The position numbers and the translations under genes were made by a program. This document shows, one piece after another, positions 44,144-55,819 of a stretch of 64,000 nucleotides of DNA. Source of the stretch: Straminergon stramineum (Eukaryota; Streptophyta; Bryopsida; Hypnales; Calliergonaceae); the NCBI GenBank assembly GCA_963920665.1, contig OY987272.1, positions 7,693,001 through 7,757,000 of the forward strand, given 5' to 3'. The stretch's first letter is position 1, and each line of letters starts with the position of its first letter. Under the pieces are notes generated by a model. That model did no database searches and was not told the origin of the DNA. It saw only the letters and a program-made list of their open reading frames with translations.

Positions 44144-45752
44144 TTAGGGTTTGTTTCCTTGCAAACTTTCAGCAAACGTGGCAATGTATTCCACCATTTG
44201 CTCATCGTACTGCGGCCCTTCCATCTCGAAGTGCCCAGCGCCCTTCACTAGCCGCTTTTCCACCCGCCCAGTCGCCGATTTCAGCTTGCTCTCCAGCTGC
44301 TTCACACTCGTGAAGCCATCGGCAGTGCCCATGACGAACAACTTCGGCTTCGGAGACTGCAAGCAGAGCTTGTGGTGGCGGCCGAAGAGCACGGACGCCA
44401 GGAGGCCGAACGGGTAGCCTAAACTCACGTAGCCCACCACCTCCTGCACGGCGTCAATGGCAGCTCCTGCAATGGGCGCCCCTGCAAACCACAAAAGCAC
44501 AAACTCCTTTCAGGTGGGCAATGGGCAATGGTCACCATGAGAAAGAAAAGCTATGGTAAGCAAATTCGATGCTTGCACGCAAAACCAATTGTTTTGAGTG
44601 ATATCTTGTTGGAAAGCTTTTGAAAATACGCTTCTAATGAGCTATAAGACGTCTCTCAACTTGAAGTATGAAAATCAGAACAACCAATCGAAGGATAAAG
44701 GAAATTGTCAATCTGTGTATGAGAAGCCACGGTAAGTAGAGATGATGGTCGCATTCAGAATTTCAATTTGAGATTCTGTGATCCATTCTCATCCAATTGT
44801 TTTGAGTGTGATAAGTCTTCAAAGTATTGGGATCACAGCAAGCTATTGAAGGTGTGCAGCGAATATGACAGCCGATGACCCAACCCACTAGCAGATTGTC
44901 TTTTTGGTATTTCTTGCTCATTACGGGTCAAATCTTGTGTCATAGCTTGTTGGAAATCTACGGAAAATGCGCATCTAACAGCCCTTACCCATTCTTACTT
45001 TTGAGACTGCAGTGACGACTAATTGAATTGAAGTTTGCTTCATGCCAAAAGAACACCCAGCAGTAGGGTTAGGGTTATTGACATCACCTCGTGAAAGTGT
45101 TCATAACTTACAATCGGCTGAAAATTAGAGAGCTACGACGATTGCTTACAAGATGGATTGGTTATTGTCTCAAATTGCTAAAGGTTTGAGTAAAAATGTG
45201 AGGCTTGATATTGCAAGTTTGCTTAATACCAAACGAACATACAGTAGTAGGGTTCGGGTTCTTGACAGTAGCTCGTCAAAGCGTTCATACCTCACAATCA
45301 ATTCAAAATCAGAGGTCAAGCGTAGGCTCCCTAGAAAGCTAAGTCGATCTCTTCCGAGACAAATTGGTCATTCTCTCAAATTGCTGAAATGTTGAGCATC
45401 AAAATTGTTTCTCACCAGCCGATGAGCCGACGAGCATAACCGAAGTGGCGCCCTCCTGCTGCGCCGCCCACCTCGCCACAGCCACGACGTCCTGCACCTC
45501 CGCACCTCCCGTAAGCGAGGGCTTCCCTGATGAACCTCCCACGCCGCGCATGTCGAACGTGACGACAGTGAAGCCTCGATTCGCCAGGCGGTATGCCATC
45601 CCGCGCAGAAGCTCCTGGCAACCCCCCATGAGCGAGTATTGGTGCACCAGCACTAACGTCACCCTAAAACGATCTGGAGCTCTCAGCGACGGTCGAAACA
45701 CGCGCACCGCGAGCGTGACGCCGCTGGTGGAAGCCACTTGTGTTGTCTCCAT
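44144..45752 (-). CDS. Alpha/beta hydrolase, 2 exons
   Basis: Serine hydrolase of the alpha/beta fold; substrate unknown. Exons in transcript order 45416-45752 and 44144-44481 total 675 nt, 224 aa, joined at G|GG across a 934-bp intron that interrupts the nucleophile elbow. The elbow reads GSSAG (Ser about 111). Downstream KLFVMGTADGFTS supplies the acid (Asp about 167) and KGAGHFEMEG the His (about 196), so the triad is complete. VLVHQYSLMGG near residues 33-45 corresponds to the oxyanion-side HG-like loop, and VVTFDMRGVGGSSG is the classic strand-4/turn motif. The open frame extends upstream of 45752 without another ATG, so 45752 is the chosen start. GC content is much higher than in flanking DNA. 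No signal peptide or membrane segment seen; the short length suggests a minimal cap. Confidence 0.85.
45031..45400. repeat. Two-copy tandem repeat (period about 184 bp) inside the hydrolase intron
   Basis: Units begin 'aagtttgctt' at 45031 and 45215. They share 'gtagggtt.gggtt.ttgac', 'gct.cgt.aaagcgttcata', 'ctcacaatc' and 'attggt.attgtctcaaatt'. The open frame at 45153-45395 on the plus strand runs across the copies and is not called as a gene. Confidence 0.8.
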
Positions 45753-45789
45753 CGCCAGGCTGTGGGTAGACGCCACGAGCTTTGTGATT

Positions 45790-46600
45790 GGGGGCGCAAC
45801 CCTCACATGCTTGTGCCCTGCAACAACCCAGACGGGAGTCCTAAGTCTAAATTTCACCAATTGGCAGGCAATTGCGAATCGAAGCTCAATAGACATTGCA
45901 CTACAATGCTTCGGCAGATGTTATTTATTAGGCTGACTCTCGCCAGATTCCGACACAACTGCCGGTCTCTCCCTCAAATTCTTGTGCCCGGCAGCTCAGA
46001 CGGCACCCAAATCGTGAAATGAAAGCTCTAGAGATGTAGCACTACAATTTTTTAGCAGTCATTCTTTCTCAGGGTTAAATATCGCCAGATTTCAACACAA
46101 TTGCTGGTCGCTCCCTCACAGGCTTGTGCCCTGGAACAACCCAGGCAGCTCCCTAATACCTAATTTGGGTGAAATTTGGGATGCAAGTGTAAAATCAAAG
46201 CTCTCGAGACATAAATTTTTAGGAGACAAATTTTTCATAGAATTAAGAGTCGCCAGATCTTAACACAACTACTGGTCTCTCCCTCACATGCTGTGCCCTG
46301 CAATACAGACGGAGCCCTAGGGCCAAATTTGGTTGCAGATTGGGGTGCAATCGTGAAATCAAAGCTCTAGTGTCATAGTACAACAATTTCTTAGCAGTCA
46401 TTCTTTTTTAGATTAAATATCGTCAGATTTCAATACAACTGCTGGTCTTAACCTCACATGATTGTGCCCTGCAACACAACCAAAGTCCTAAGTCCAAATT
46501 TGGGTGAAATTGGGCATGCGATCATGAAATCTTCAGTCAGTCTTTTCTGGGGTTTGTTTCCGTCAGATTTCAACAAATGTTGTGATTTAGATCGAGGAAA
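45790..46600. repeat. Variable-length tandem repeat (140-170 bp) in the hydrolase 5' region
   Basis: The anchor 'cg(c/t)cagatt' recurs at 45941, 46083, 46251, 46421 and 46561 (steps 142, 168, 170, 140). Between anchors the units share 'acacaactgctggtct', 'cctcacatg.ttgtgccctg', 'caa.acccagac', 'aaatttgggtgaaattggg', 'gtgaaatcaaagctct' and 'agcagtcattctttt'. A first, more diverged unit overlaps the 5' leader and very start of the hydrolase gene. Confidence 0.88.
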
Positions 46601-46991
46601 CCGGATTATTTAGTCTCATTTTACAGCAAATTGCTGAAACTTTGTTTCAAATCGCCAGCAATTGTATTACAGCCACCACAACAGCAAAACTCCTACATGA
46701 AAATCGCCAAACAGTTACCTTCGACTACATTTCGGGAGCTACCCAAAGGCTGGTGTAGTGGTGCAGAGGGATGCTTCCCTTACCTTTGCACATCCGTCTT
46801 CAGCGGCGAATTTGCACTTGCTGCATCACAGCAGGAATCTCAGTAATAAGAGTCTCCATGATGAGGGACTTGGTCACCGGTGACCGAGCTTCGGATATGG
46901 CTCTCTCTTGTCTCTTCGTCTTGGGGCCTCTCTGAATCCGCCTTGCTTGGGGTTTAGGGTTTAGGGTAACTAGGGTTAGGGTTTCAGCACT
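46601..46991. other. Upstream flank of the hydrolase
   Basis: Contains a perfect 14-bp palindrome GGTCACCGGTGACC (46872-46885) and a telomere-like cluster 'gggtttagggtttagggtaa' near 46950-46985. A frame of 71 codons (46631-46846) carries no recognised motif. Confidence 0.5.
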
Positions 46992-47221
46992 TTAACCCTT
47001 AAACGACGCCAAGGATGTTTTTTGTTTGATGGATGTCAAGGAATCTGTTTATGCAGAACAGAAGTGGAATTGTTCATCCTAGGAATTTTGTGCAAAAAGG
47101 AGAGGTCTTGCATAGTAGTTTGACCTCGAATGAGTATTTTTGAATTTTTAAAAATAGATGAAGTCACATGGGTCTAAAACGGATGATTTTCATGGGCACA
47201 AATCCATAATGTAAAGATTAA
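46992..47221 (+). mobile_element. MITE family A, copy 2
   Basis: 230 bp starting TTAACCCttaaacgacgcc and ending near 'gtaaagattaa'. It shows the family order 'gatggatgtcaaggaatct', 'gaagtggaattgttcatcct', 'gaattttgtgcaaaaaggag', 'tttgacctcgaatgagtatt' and a diverged 'aaatagatgaagtcacatgg'. The site occupied by MITE B in the 56-kb copy is empty here. Confidence 0.8.
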
Positions 47222-47222
47222 C

Positions 47223-47350
47223 CCTGGAAGGACATGGCCCCCCAAGACCAAGGTAGCCACTAAAATACTCTAATTATTGGACCAATATGTGCATTCTTTG
47301 TTTCTATAGTAAACAATGAAGTCATTCATTGGACTTCTGGGGTCCTCAAC
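47223..47350 (+). repeat. Dispersed repeat family E, copy 1
   Basis: Reverse complement matches 55130-55262 closely ('ggaaggacatggccc', 'gaccaaggtag.cacta', 'ttattggaccaatatgtgca', 'gaagtcattcatt'). In both places it abuts a MITE family A copy, so E and A may have moved or been duplicated together. Confidence 0.7.
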
Positions 47351-50300
47351 GTACTTCAATTAGGTTAACACATTCATAAGTGTGAATTTCGTCTCTCAAT
47401 AAGATGAAAACATCCCAAATTGACCTTGAACCCATTCCTAACAAGTAGATTTCCATTTAAAGTATCCCCAACAATGCCATTAATCCACTCCCTTGTTTAA
47501 TTGCAATTGATTGACTATTGATCTTTTAGATTTTGGTTTCATGCCCAAGCTATGTGACACTTTCAAAGGCCTAGGGAGCTTCAACTTTGAAAATTCATAG
47601 TAATTACATGCCTTGTTCAAAAATTCAATTTCTTTTAATCCATGATTTTCAATTACTAATACTACAAAAAATAAATTTTGAAAGGTGCCTCCAACTATAC
47701 TAAATTGCTTCATTTGATGTTTTTTTGTTGCTTTCATTTTAAATGTTTTTAGTTGAGATATTTGCTTTTGTACTATTCATGATTTTGACGTGATTGATAT
47801 TTGTGAAGTTCTCATGACTATCAAATATTGCAAGTTGTTTCTCATGACTACAAACCATGTTAATTAGTGACTTAGAGCAATGAGATCAAGTAGATTTGTA
47901 TAGACATGGAGAGATCTTTGGAATCAAATTGTTTTCTCACTTTGATGATGCATTGGATGATTTTTTTGGCAAACAGTGGGAGGTTGTAGACCACCATTGA
48001 AATGAGAATAGACAATTCCATTTGCTTTCACAAACTAGGGGCCATCGACTAGTTGGTTAATTAGGTTTGAATGTCTTGCTCTACAAATTTTATATGTAGC
48101 AACTTGTTGCTTTGCCAAATGTTTCTTGAACCTTTATGTAGATTGTTTTAGTACTAGATGTTTTCTCGCTTGCATTAAAATGTATTCAAATAAGCAATTG
48201 AGAATTGTTACAATCATTAGATTTACTAATTTTTTTGGTGAATCTTATTGCAAGTCAAAAGAGTATTCTAAATTCTTTTTTTATACATTTTGGACTTAAT
48301 ATCAATAAACTATGGATTTCAAACAATTGAAAATAGATATGCCTAAAAGCAACCCTAGACCCTCATAAATCAATACATTGTAGACAAGAATTTCTAGGAG
48401 TCTTTCTTAGAAAGGATTTAGAATTAGGTACAATTACCTTAAATAGGTCAAAATTCAAGAGAAATGGTTTTTACTCCAAGTAAGACAATGTTGTGAAGGA
48501 TTTAGTTAGAATTTTCAACCTCCTCTCACTAGAGCTTCTATTGCAAGTACCAAGGCTCTTTTTTTTACTTTTTGGAAAAGTGATGTGATGGCAATCACAT
48601 AAAATTTGGTAAAGCTTTGTATTTCTACATTCATCCATCTTTGGACCAAAAAATACTTTTCAATTATATTCATGCACTCTTCATCTACATTTGAAGTAGA
48701 AATTTTAAAAATCTAATAAAAGACAACTACTTTTATTAGGTAAAAAGTAGAAATTTATTTTGAAATGGTACAATTTGGCCCTAGGGGGGGCAATGTGTTA
48801 AAAAAATAAGGATATAGGTGTGAACAACCACTATTTTATAAGGGAGTATGAATTATTTAAAAAAAAAAATTTCACATGCTATCATTATGTAATTTTCTAA
48901 TGGGACCTATTATTCCACACCCTATAGTACATTAAAGATGTCCAATGCCATTTTCAATACCCTATATTACTCTAAACCCATTTATAATTTTTTGCCCTTA
49001 TGTTTTTAAAATACCCTATCATTTGTTCACACGTATGTTGCTACTCCAACCACTCATTGCCCGCCCCCCCCCCCCCTTGAAGTTGGCTCAATAATACTCT
49101 AAAAAATAGGGTCGATGGATATTACTCTATTGTCTTGGTATCATTTTGATGAGTCTATTGTATGGAAGGTTGAATCTTCTCATAGTATGGATATTCAAAT
49201 AATTTGATCCTTGCTTTGAAGCTCTTTGTTTTTGTATTTATATTTGAAGTAATTGTACAACAAGGTTGTCTCTAGCATAAACCACCAGTGAGAGATGCCC
49301 CGTTCATTTCTTGGATGAATCTTGTGCCATGATTGGAGTTTCTTGGTTGATTACACAATTTTGACCACATTTTAATCCAAACATGTTATGTTCATTTCCC
49401 CCTATGGTTTACGCCCAACAATGCTACCCATCGTGAGAGATTTTACAAATAAATCACCTCCTTGTTGGGCTCTACCTTCTTTGTTGATGCATTTTTTTCT
49501 AGAAATCCCCTCCTCCTCAAGCATTGCCCTAAGTATACGAAACGTGCAGTCAATTCATCAATGTCTTATATGTAATTCAACTCCACTTTTCTTTATTTCT
49601 CACAACAATCTTGAGGAGATGCCTAAATACCCTTGACATCAATTTACAAAAGCATAACATTCAACAGCCTCCATGCCCACTGCCTTTGCTTCATGCACCT
49701 TGCTCATCACATTGAACCTTCACCTGTCCACGTAACTCCTGCTGAAGAAGTACTGTTGGGTGTGTGGAATATTGCACAATATCTACTTTAACTTAGAGCC
49801 AAGGCAGTAACAGTGCATGCTGTCTTAACATACTGACTGTTATGGGACTCCGGATTCTTTCGGTGCACAACAATCTAAGTTAAGCTTAAGTTAAGATAGA
49901 GCTCGTGTAAGTTGTGTTTTGCCACTGCCAAAGTGCCAATTGTGGGTGTAAAAAATTGGAATTTGAAAATGATTGAATTCATTTCATGGCCAGTCTGACT
50001 TTCGTACAAGAGTCGGCATGTTTGCATGTGGCTCAGTCATCTGCCAGTCGGTGTTGGCGAGCTGCTTGCTAGCCAGTGGAATGATGCATTGCTTGTAAAG
50101 TCGGCTAAAGTCGTTCAATATTTTAATGCTCCTCACGCTTTTGGTGCTACAGTTGAAAGGGTGCAAAGCCGTGGAGGCGTACTTACTGTATACTATTCTA
50201 GAGTGTTGCGCTTGGCGTGAAAGATTGCGGAGATTTTGAGAAGGTTGTGCCCAAGTTTGGACCGTGCCGTCTCTTCAGTTATGCACGGAAAGACACAGAA

Positions 50301-50464
50301 TCTGCTGAATTAAGCCTGTAATTAAAGACCTTTTCTGGCACAGTTTGTTAGTCTTCTTCTGTGCTACTAACTGAGGATTGCAGCCATTTGATTTCAAATT
50401 TCAGCAAGGAGCGGAAAAGTTGGCAAATACTTTGCCTGAATGTGCTTCTGTGCGTCGTTAGACT
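47351..50464. other. AT-rich intergenic DNA with degraded elements
   Basis: No gene recognised. 48783-49075 looks like a foldback with G/C homopolymer ends ('taggggggg..caatg' and 'cattgcccgcccccccccc') and an internal inverted 'aggtgtgaacaa' / 'tgttcacacg' pair. An open frame at 50026-50220 has coding-like composition but no recognised motif and is flanked by stops, so it is treated as a possible gene relic only. Confidence 0.5.
48783..49075. mobile_element. Probable foldback element with poly-G/poly-C termini
   Basis: The left end 'taggggggggcaatg' and right end 'cattgcccgccccccc' are inverted, and 'ggtgtgaacaa' near 48818 pairs with 'ttgttcacac' near 49023. Arms are diverged elsewhere. 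Similar G/C homopolymers occur at 53316-53326 and 63228-63243. Confidence 0.45.
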
Positions 50465-50690
50465 GCTCAAATTTTTGTTGGTTTTCTTCTTGGCACTTGA
50501 AAGGAGTTTCCAATGCACCAAAGAACGTGACATTTGGATACGGTATGCAAAAGTTATGGAGGAACAAAGTTTGGTTCTAAAATAGTTTCTTTAACATAAG
50601 TACGGACTTGATTTTGGAGATGTATATAGAGTGAAGATGATGGTTTACGATGAGTGGTGCATTTGGGTGTGTCCACCTTAAATTGTGGCT
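50465..50690 (-). repeat. Dispersed repeat family D, copy 4 (inverted)
   Basis: 'ttccaatgcaccaaagaac', 'acatttggatacggtatgca', 'aaaagttatgg' and 'gttctaaaat', in reverse order relative to 110-330. It is the best-preserved inverted copy and matches 1207-1400. Confidence 0.65.
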
Positions 50691-51504
50691 TATTCTCTTG
50701 CTTCATTTGAAGCAATGACTAATAAAACAACCTCCATAACCCTTACAAATCCACGATCTTTTTTTCATCAAAAAACATTCAAAATTGTCATTTTTGTATC
50801 TCAAAGAGCAAAAAAAGTTTTCAAATTGTTTTTTAGAATTCATACTAAATTGTAGGATCTTGCACTAGACTAATATAAAAATGTATGGAAGAATTTTCAA
50901 TAACTTTGACTCCATAAATTGCAAGATATTTGCATTTAAAGTGAAATAAATAAGTTTTTCTGCACCTTGCTTGACTAGTTTTTTTGGTTTTGAACCTTCT
51001 TAACTTAAAATTTTTGCACTACTAGTTTTGAATTTCTAATTTTTTATGCTGAAGAATTGTGTTGAAAATCAAGAATTTTTTTTCTTCTTAAAAGCACTTA
51101 ATTTTCATTCTTAAGAAAATGCTTAATAGTTCTAACATGGATTTAAAATACAATGATTCCAATAACGAGGTTATTCTAGCAAGCCAAGTCAACTATGTGA
51201 AATGTTTTTTTTAAATTGTGAAAATTTAGCTCAGAAATGAATCCTATAAGTTATTTTGTCATGATGATGCAATGATTGCATAGAAAACAAAAAGTTCCGT
51301 AACTTTCATATCTCTAAGGTAGGAGGTTCATAAAGCGCCCATCTAAGAGCTGAAACTGAATTTTGGGGAGGTGAAACTTATTGAAATATTTTTTAGTAAA
51401 TTTTTCTTGAAAGACAAGAGGAATTGACATCTAACCCAAGTTGTTTCATATTTTTTGGAGCTTTGTAGAATTAGTTATGAATTTTTTAAGTCGAAATGGC
51501 ATAG

Positions 51505-51617
51505 GGCTCTAAAACCGCACACCTCCTCAAATGTACACTGTTGGTACATCCCTATAAAGATGAAAAAACCCCATGTACACATAGTGTACATTTGAGGAGG
51601 TGTGCAGTTTTAAAGCC
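51505..51617. repeat. Long imperfect palindrome (hairpin), arms about 47 bp
   Basis: The left arm 'ggctctaaaaccgcacacct', 'cctcaaatgtacact...' pairs with the right arm '...agtgtacatttgagg', 'aggtgtgcagttttaaagcc'. The central 23-nt block is exact and the whole arm has only a few mismatches. The loop is about 20 nt, A-rich. A transcript from either strand would fold into a stable stem. Confidence 0.9.
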
Positions 51618-52384
51618 TGTGCGGATTTCGAGCCTCCTACCTTAATTCAAATGGAATGAATCAAAGCTTCACATGTAGACAAAATATAATCTTTGAGAAA
51701 AAAGTTTAATTCTTTGTGATCTTTCTTGTATTGCCCAACAAGTTGCTTCTTGGATTTCGGGTGGCATAAAATTTGCTCCATGACACCGATTGAAATAAAA
51801 TTATATTTCAAGAAAGCTATTACAATTTTCTATCTTCAAAAAAAGTTTCAAAAAATCATGTCAAAAATTGAGGTCATACAAGCCTACTTGAATTCAGAAG
51901 AGTCCCTTGAGGGGACTTTGGGACTTTAGGGTTTAAGACTTTATAATGTTTGTATTGCCTACTTTTTTAGCTTCAACTTGGCATTTTGAACTATTCTATG
52001 AGGCAAACTATTTAGATTATTTTCCTTTAGAATGTTTTTATACATGATTGTTTGCTAGTTGGCAACAACCAAAAGTTAGAAGTTGGCTATTTTCTGTGAA
52101 GAAAATTTTCATTTTTTTAATCAAAAGAGCCAAATTATCAATTGTTGCTTTTAAAACCAATAGCCAAATCTTACCTAGGTGTCACATAGTTTTGGTGTAG
52201 ATATCACCAAGTATCACCCATGTATCACCCAAGTATCACATGAATATTGAAGAAATACTTGGTTGCTTCTCCAAAATGATAAAAGAAAATCATTGCTTAC
52301 CTTTGTGATTTCAAGAAGCTCTTGTTTGTTATGGAGACTTAGTCGTTGTCCTCTTGTTAGCAAATTGCTTTAAATATGATCACA

Positions 52385-52650
52385 AATAAGGTAGGGACAC
52401 CCAAATATGCCACTTGAAGAGATGCTCACATATTGTACATCTCCTAAATCAGGATGTACCCATCCTTGAGGAAAAGATTCTAGAACTTCTATGAAAAAAC
52501 CTTTGACCCTTCATAACTTTTGCATACAAATAATCAAAATGATGTTTTTTCTCATGCATTGAAATCTCCTATGGCTTGCCAATGAGAGAATTTAAAATTT
52601 TCAAAAGTTTAATACGAGAAGTATTTCACAATAAAATCAAGGTGGTTTTG
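52385..52650 (+). repeat. Dispersed repeat family D, copy 5
   Basis: Word order 'ggtagggacac', 'gtacatctcctaaatcagga', 'agattctagaacttctatga', 'cttcataacttttgcata', 'gcattgaaatct', 'ccaatgagagaattt' matches 6490-6760 and 110-330 in the same orientation. Confidence 0.7.
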
Positions 52651-55129
52651 TTAGTAAAAATCACATTTAACTTTTGAATAAAATAATAGTATTTCGAACT
52701 CTTGTTTCAATGTTCAATTCCAAGAAATGTTAAATTTGGCAAGAATAATTTCTTATTGGTTGAAGGGTGAAATGGAAGAAAATAGATTTAACTCCTAACA
52801 GATGATTGGATTGAAAGTAGACAAATGGAACAACCAACCACTAAGTTAATAGTCATTACAACTAGAGCTAAAGGTACCACACACACCATGGTGCAATGCC
52901 CTTTTAAAACATTTCATCTACCAAAATTTGCAATAAAAACAACCTTCACCAATGTAAATCAAATAGCTATCAAATACTCAACATATATACTTCTTCACAA
53001 ATAACAACTCAAAACAACTAACCTCTTTCTACCTTCACATAACCTCCTTAATACAAACTACACACTATACTTACATATTTATACACAAACACCTCTTCTT
53101 CAAATTACACCTAAATTTGGTCAAATTTTATATTAGTAAAGGACTACTTCAACAATTCATATTAATGATTTGAATAAATTTTAACAAGATTTATAGAACC
53201 TCCCTCTTAACCCTAGAAGAAAGGATCTTTTTGAATTTTGAGGTGGACAAGTACTTTTTGGGTAGGAATAAATTTTGTATTCCAAATGGGTGCATGGATG
53301 ATTAATTACATTGCTCCCCCCCCAAAAAGGATAAAGAGGGTAGCTTCAAGTAGCTTGTACAAAACCCGTCTTTTTTCTAATTACTTCTAAAATTGGAAAG
53401 TATGTAGGTAACTCCATGATATATAATAGAGTTTATTGTAAAGCCATGCAAAAAAATTGTTTATATGGTAGCTCTTCCAATACTTATTCTGGAATGCATT
53501 TGAAAATTTACACTACTTGAATGTTTTTAAGAATGACAACAAGGCATAGCTTACTCTACTTGAATTCTTTTGGAATCTAATCAAGCAATCTAATCACTTT
53601 GAAATGACTTCTTTCTAAATGGAAGGTTTGGTCCCACCTTTGCACAAAGAAGGGATCAAATACAAGTTTACACCATTTGAAGTGTTCATATGTGTTTGGT
53701 CCTCTCTTTATCCAAAGGTAGGACTAAAACCTCCATTTTAGGTAATCATTGTTGTCCCAAAACGAAAAATTTGTACCACTTGGTAATTCAAAGTTTTGCC
53801 TCTACTTCTATCCAAAATCTAACACTTACAATTGAATCAAAAAACAACACTAGAATGTAGACATCAATTACAAAAGACGTATACAATTAGAACATGGAAG
53901 CCTACAAAAACCTAGGGTTGATTTTAGATAGAACCAAAGACAAAACTTTGAAAAATAATTCACAAGTTACTCATATGTTGTCCAAATACTAGTTCAAATG
54001 CATGGATTTCTACTTGTGAAATATTGCATGCTAAGATACATTAGAATCCTCTTTCACATGATGATAAGATCCAATAAGAAGAATCTATGTCTAAGAATAT
54101 TAATTATTTTCAATTTTTTATAGTGATAATAATAAGCACAATGAATTGTTTAAACTTTGTTTTTTCATGGTGATGTGACCTGCTCCATGAAGTGCAATAA
54201 AAGTTTGAACAATCATCTATTTCTAGACAACCATCCATTACTTGTATTCTTCCTTCTACAATATTACTTTGAATTAGTATACTTTATAGAAAATGTGACA
54301 ATTTGCCTAATTTAAAAAATATATTTTTGGTAAATTCATCCACATATTCTACTTAAGCCACAAAGGATGTCAAGGACTACAATGAATGACTCTCACACAA
54401 ACCCACTAGATAATGCAACTATTCATCTTGAAATTTGATTATTTTTTATTAACTACCTTGATAGTAGAATTGTGTCCATTTTAGTCAACCGCTTAAGCAT
54501 CCCATGGGACATGCAAATGTAGATTTTGAATAGTTTGTGGCAAGATATATTATAATATGAGTAGAATCTAAGCATTAGATCTTCATTTTTGCTAGTTTTG
54601 ATTTTATTCTCATTTTTACATGAATTTATATTGGATTTTTTATAATAATCATGAAACACCAAGTGACCATGCCAGTTGCATTCTTGAAATATAGACAAAA
54701 TTGTTTTTCCAACATAATTAGATGTACTTCATCCTTTCTTGTAGCTCTGGCAATAAACTCTTCCAAAAATTTATAATACGCATAATGGATAATGATTCTT
54801 CTAGGGATTAATTTTCTAGTAAAATGTAATGTAGGATGTTCATAAAGCAACTTTTTATCAATTGATTTTCAATTTTGAAGAGTTTGACTTTTTGATATAT
54901 TTTTCAGTAAATTTTCCTTGAAAATAAAATGAAATTGGCATCTAATCCAAGTCGTCTCATTTTTTTGGACTTGCATGGAATTAGTTATGAATTTTGAAAT
55001 GTGAATAAAATCATAACAAGCTCTAAATGCATCCACCCCTAATAATGTTCACCAATGTTACATTGATAAATGGATACATTGAAGGAAGAAACAACAATAT
55101 CTCTTTTAGAACCTTTTTTTAGCCTTGTA

Positions 55130-55262
55130 AGGATGTTGTGGACCTAAGAGGTTTAATGGATGACTTCACTATTAATAGTAGAAATAAAAAATGCACTTAT
55201 TGGTCTAATAATAGGACCATTTTGGTGACTACCTTGGTCATAGAGGGCCGTGTCCTTTCAGA
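55130..55262 (-). repeat. Dispersed repeat family E, copy 2 (inverted)
   Basis: Reverse complement of 47223-47350 with about 75-80 percent identity by eye. It is immediately followed by a diverged MITE family A fragment (55262-55410), mirroring the arrangement at 47 kb. Confidence 0.7.
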
Positions 55263-55819
55263 GTTAACCTTGTAAGGAAGCTATTGACCAAAGTGGTCAA
55301 AGAGATGAATAATCCTTTTATGTAAGTAAGATGGAAGTACATATATTCATCTTCAAAATTTTGAACAAAAGGGAAAGGTCTTACATGATAGTTTGACCTC
55401 CAATATAGTTAATTGTAAAAGTCTCCTTTGTTTGTAATAGGGGTATCACAGGAAGGTTTAACTAAAAACAAGACAAAAGAAACACATCACCAAACTCTAT
55501 TATACCCTAATTTGGGTACTTCAAGGAATTATTATTTTTTTCTTCTCAAACTCCAGCTCATAGTTTGTCATCTCACACACTTTATGATTAACTCTCATGA
55601 AGTCTTTTTTTAGTAGATGATTCACTAATCACTCTAGAGGTAATTATAAAGTTTGTCCTACATTTATATATGGGTGATCAAACCAAAGTTTTGGTGCTCC
55701 AAGGAGTTTTGTCTTGTGTCTTTCCCAAACTCTAGCTCATAGTCTCCTAATGCACACACTCTAGGATTAACTCTAGTGTAACAAAAGAGATCATTTCTAC
55801 GGTGACCATACTTTTGGGG

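Larger units (their letters stand above)
50691..55819. other. AT-rich, repeat-dominated intergenic DNA
   Basis: Contains a long hairpin (51505-51617), family D copy 5 (52385-52650), a related pair of repeats at 51325-51500 and 54838-55020 ('ttcataaag', 'ttgacatctaa.ccaagt', 'ttttttgga', 'gaattagttatgaattttt'), family E copy 2 (55130-55262) and a MITE A fragment (55262-55410). No protein-coding gene, rRNA or tRNA recognised. Confidence 0.6.

Noticed and set aside
45153..45395. 80-codon open frame in the hydrolase intron
   Set aside because: Spans a two-copy tandem repeat within an intron; no start context or motif.
45445..45936. 163-codon open frame on the plus strand opposite the hydrolase
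   Set aside because: Antisense shadow of a GC-rich exon. The minus-strand frame has the full alpha/beta hydrolase motif set and splices in phase.
50026..50220. 64-codon frame with gene-like composition
   Set aside because: No family recognised, no splice-linked continuation and stops on both sides; noted as a possible relic within an intergenic entry but not called.
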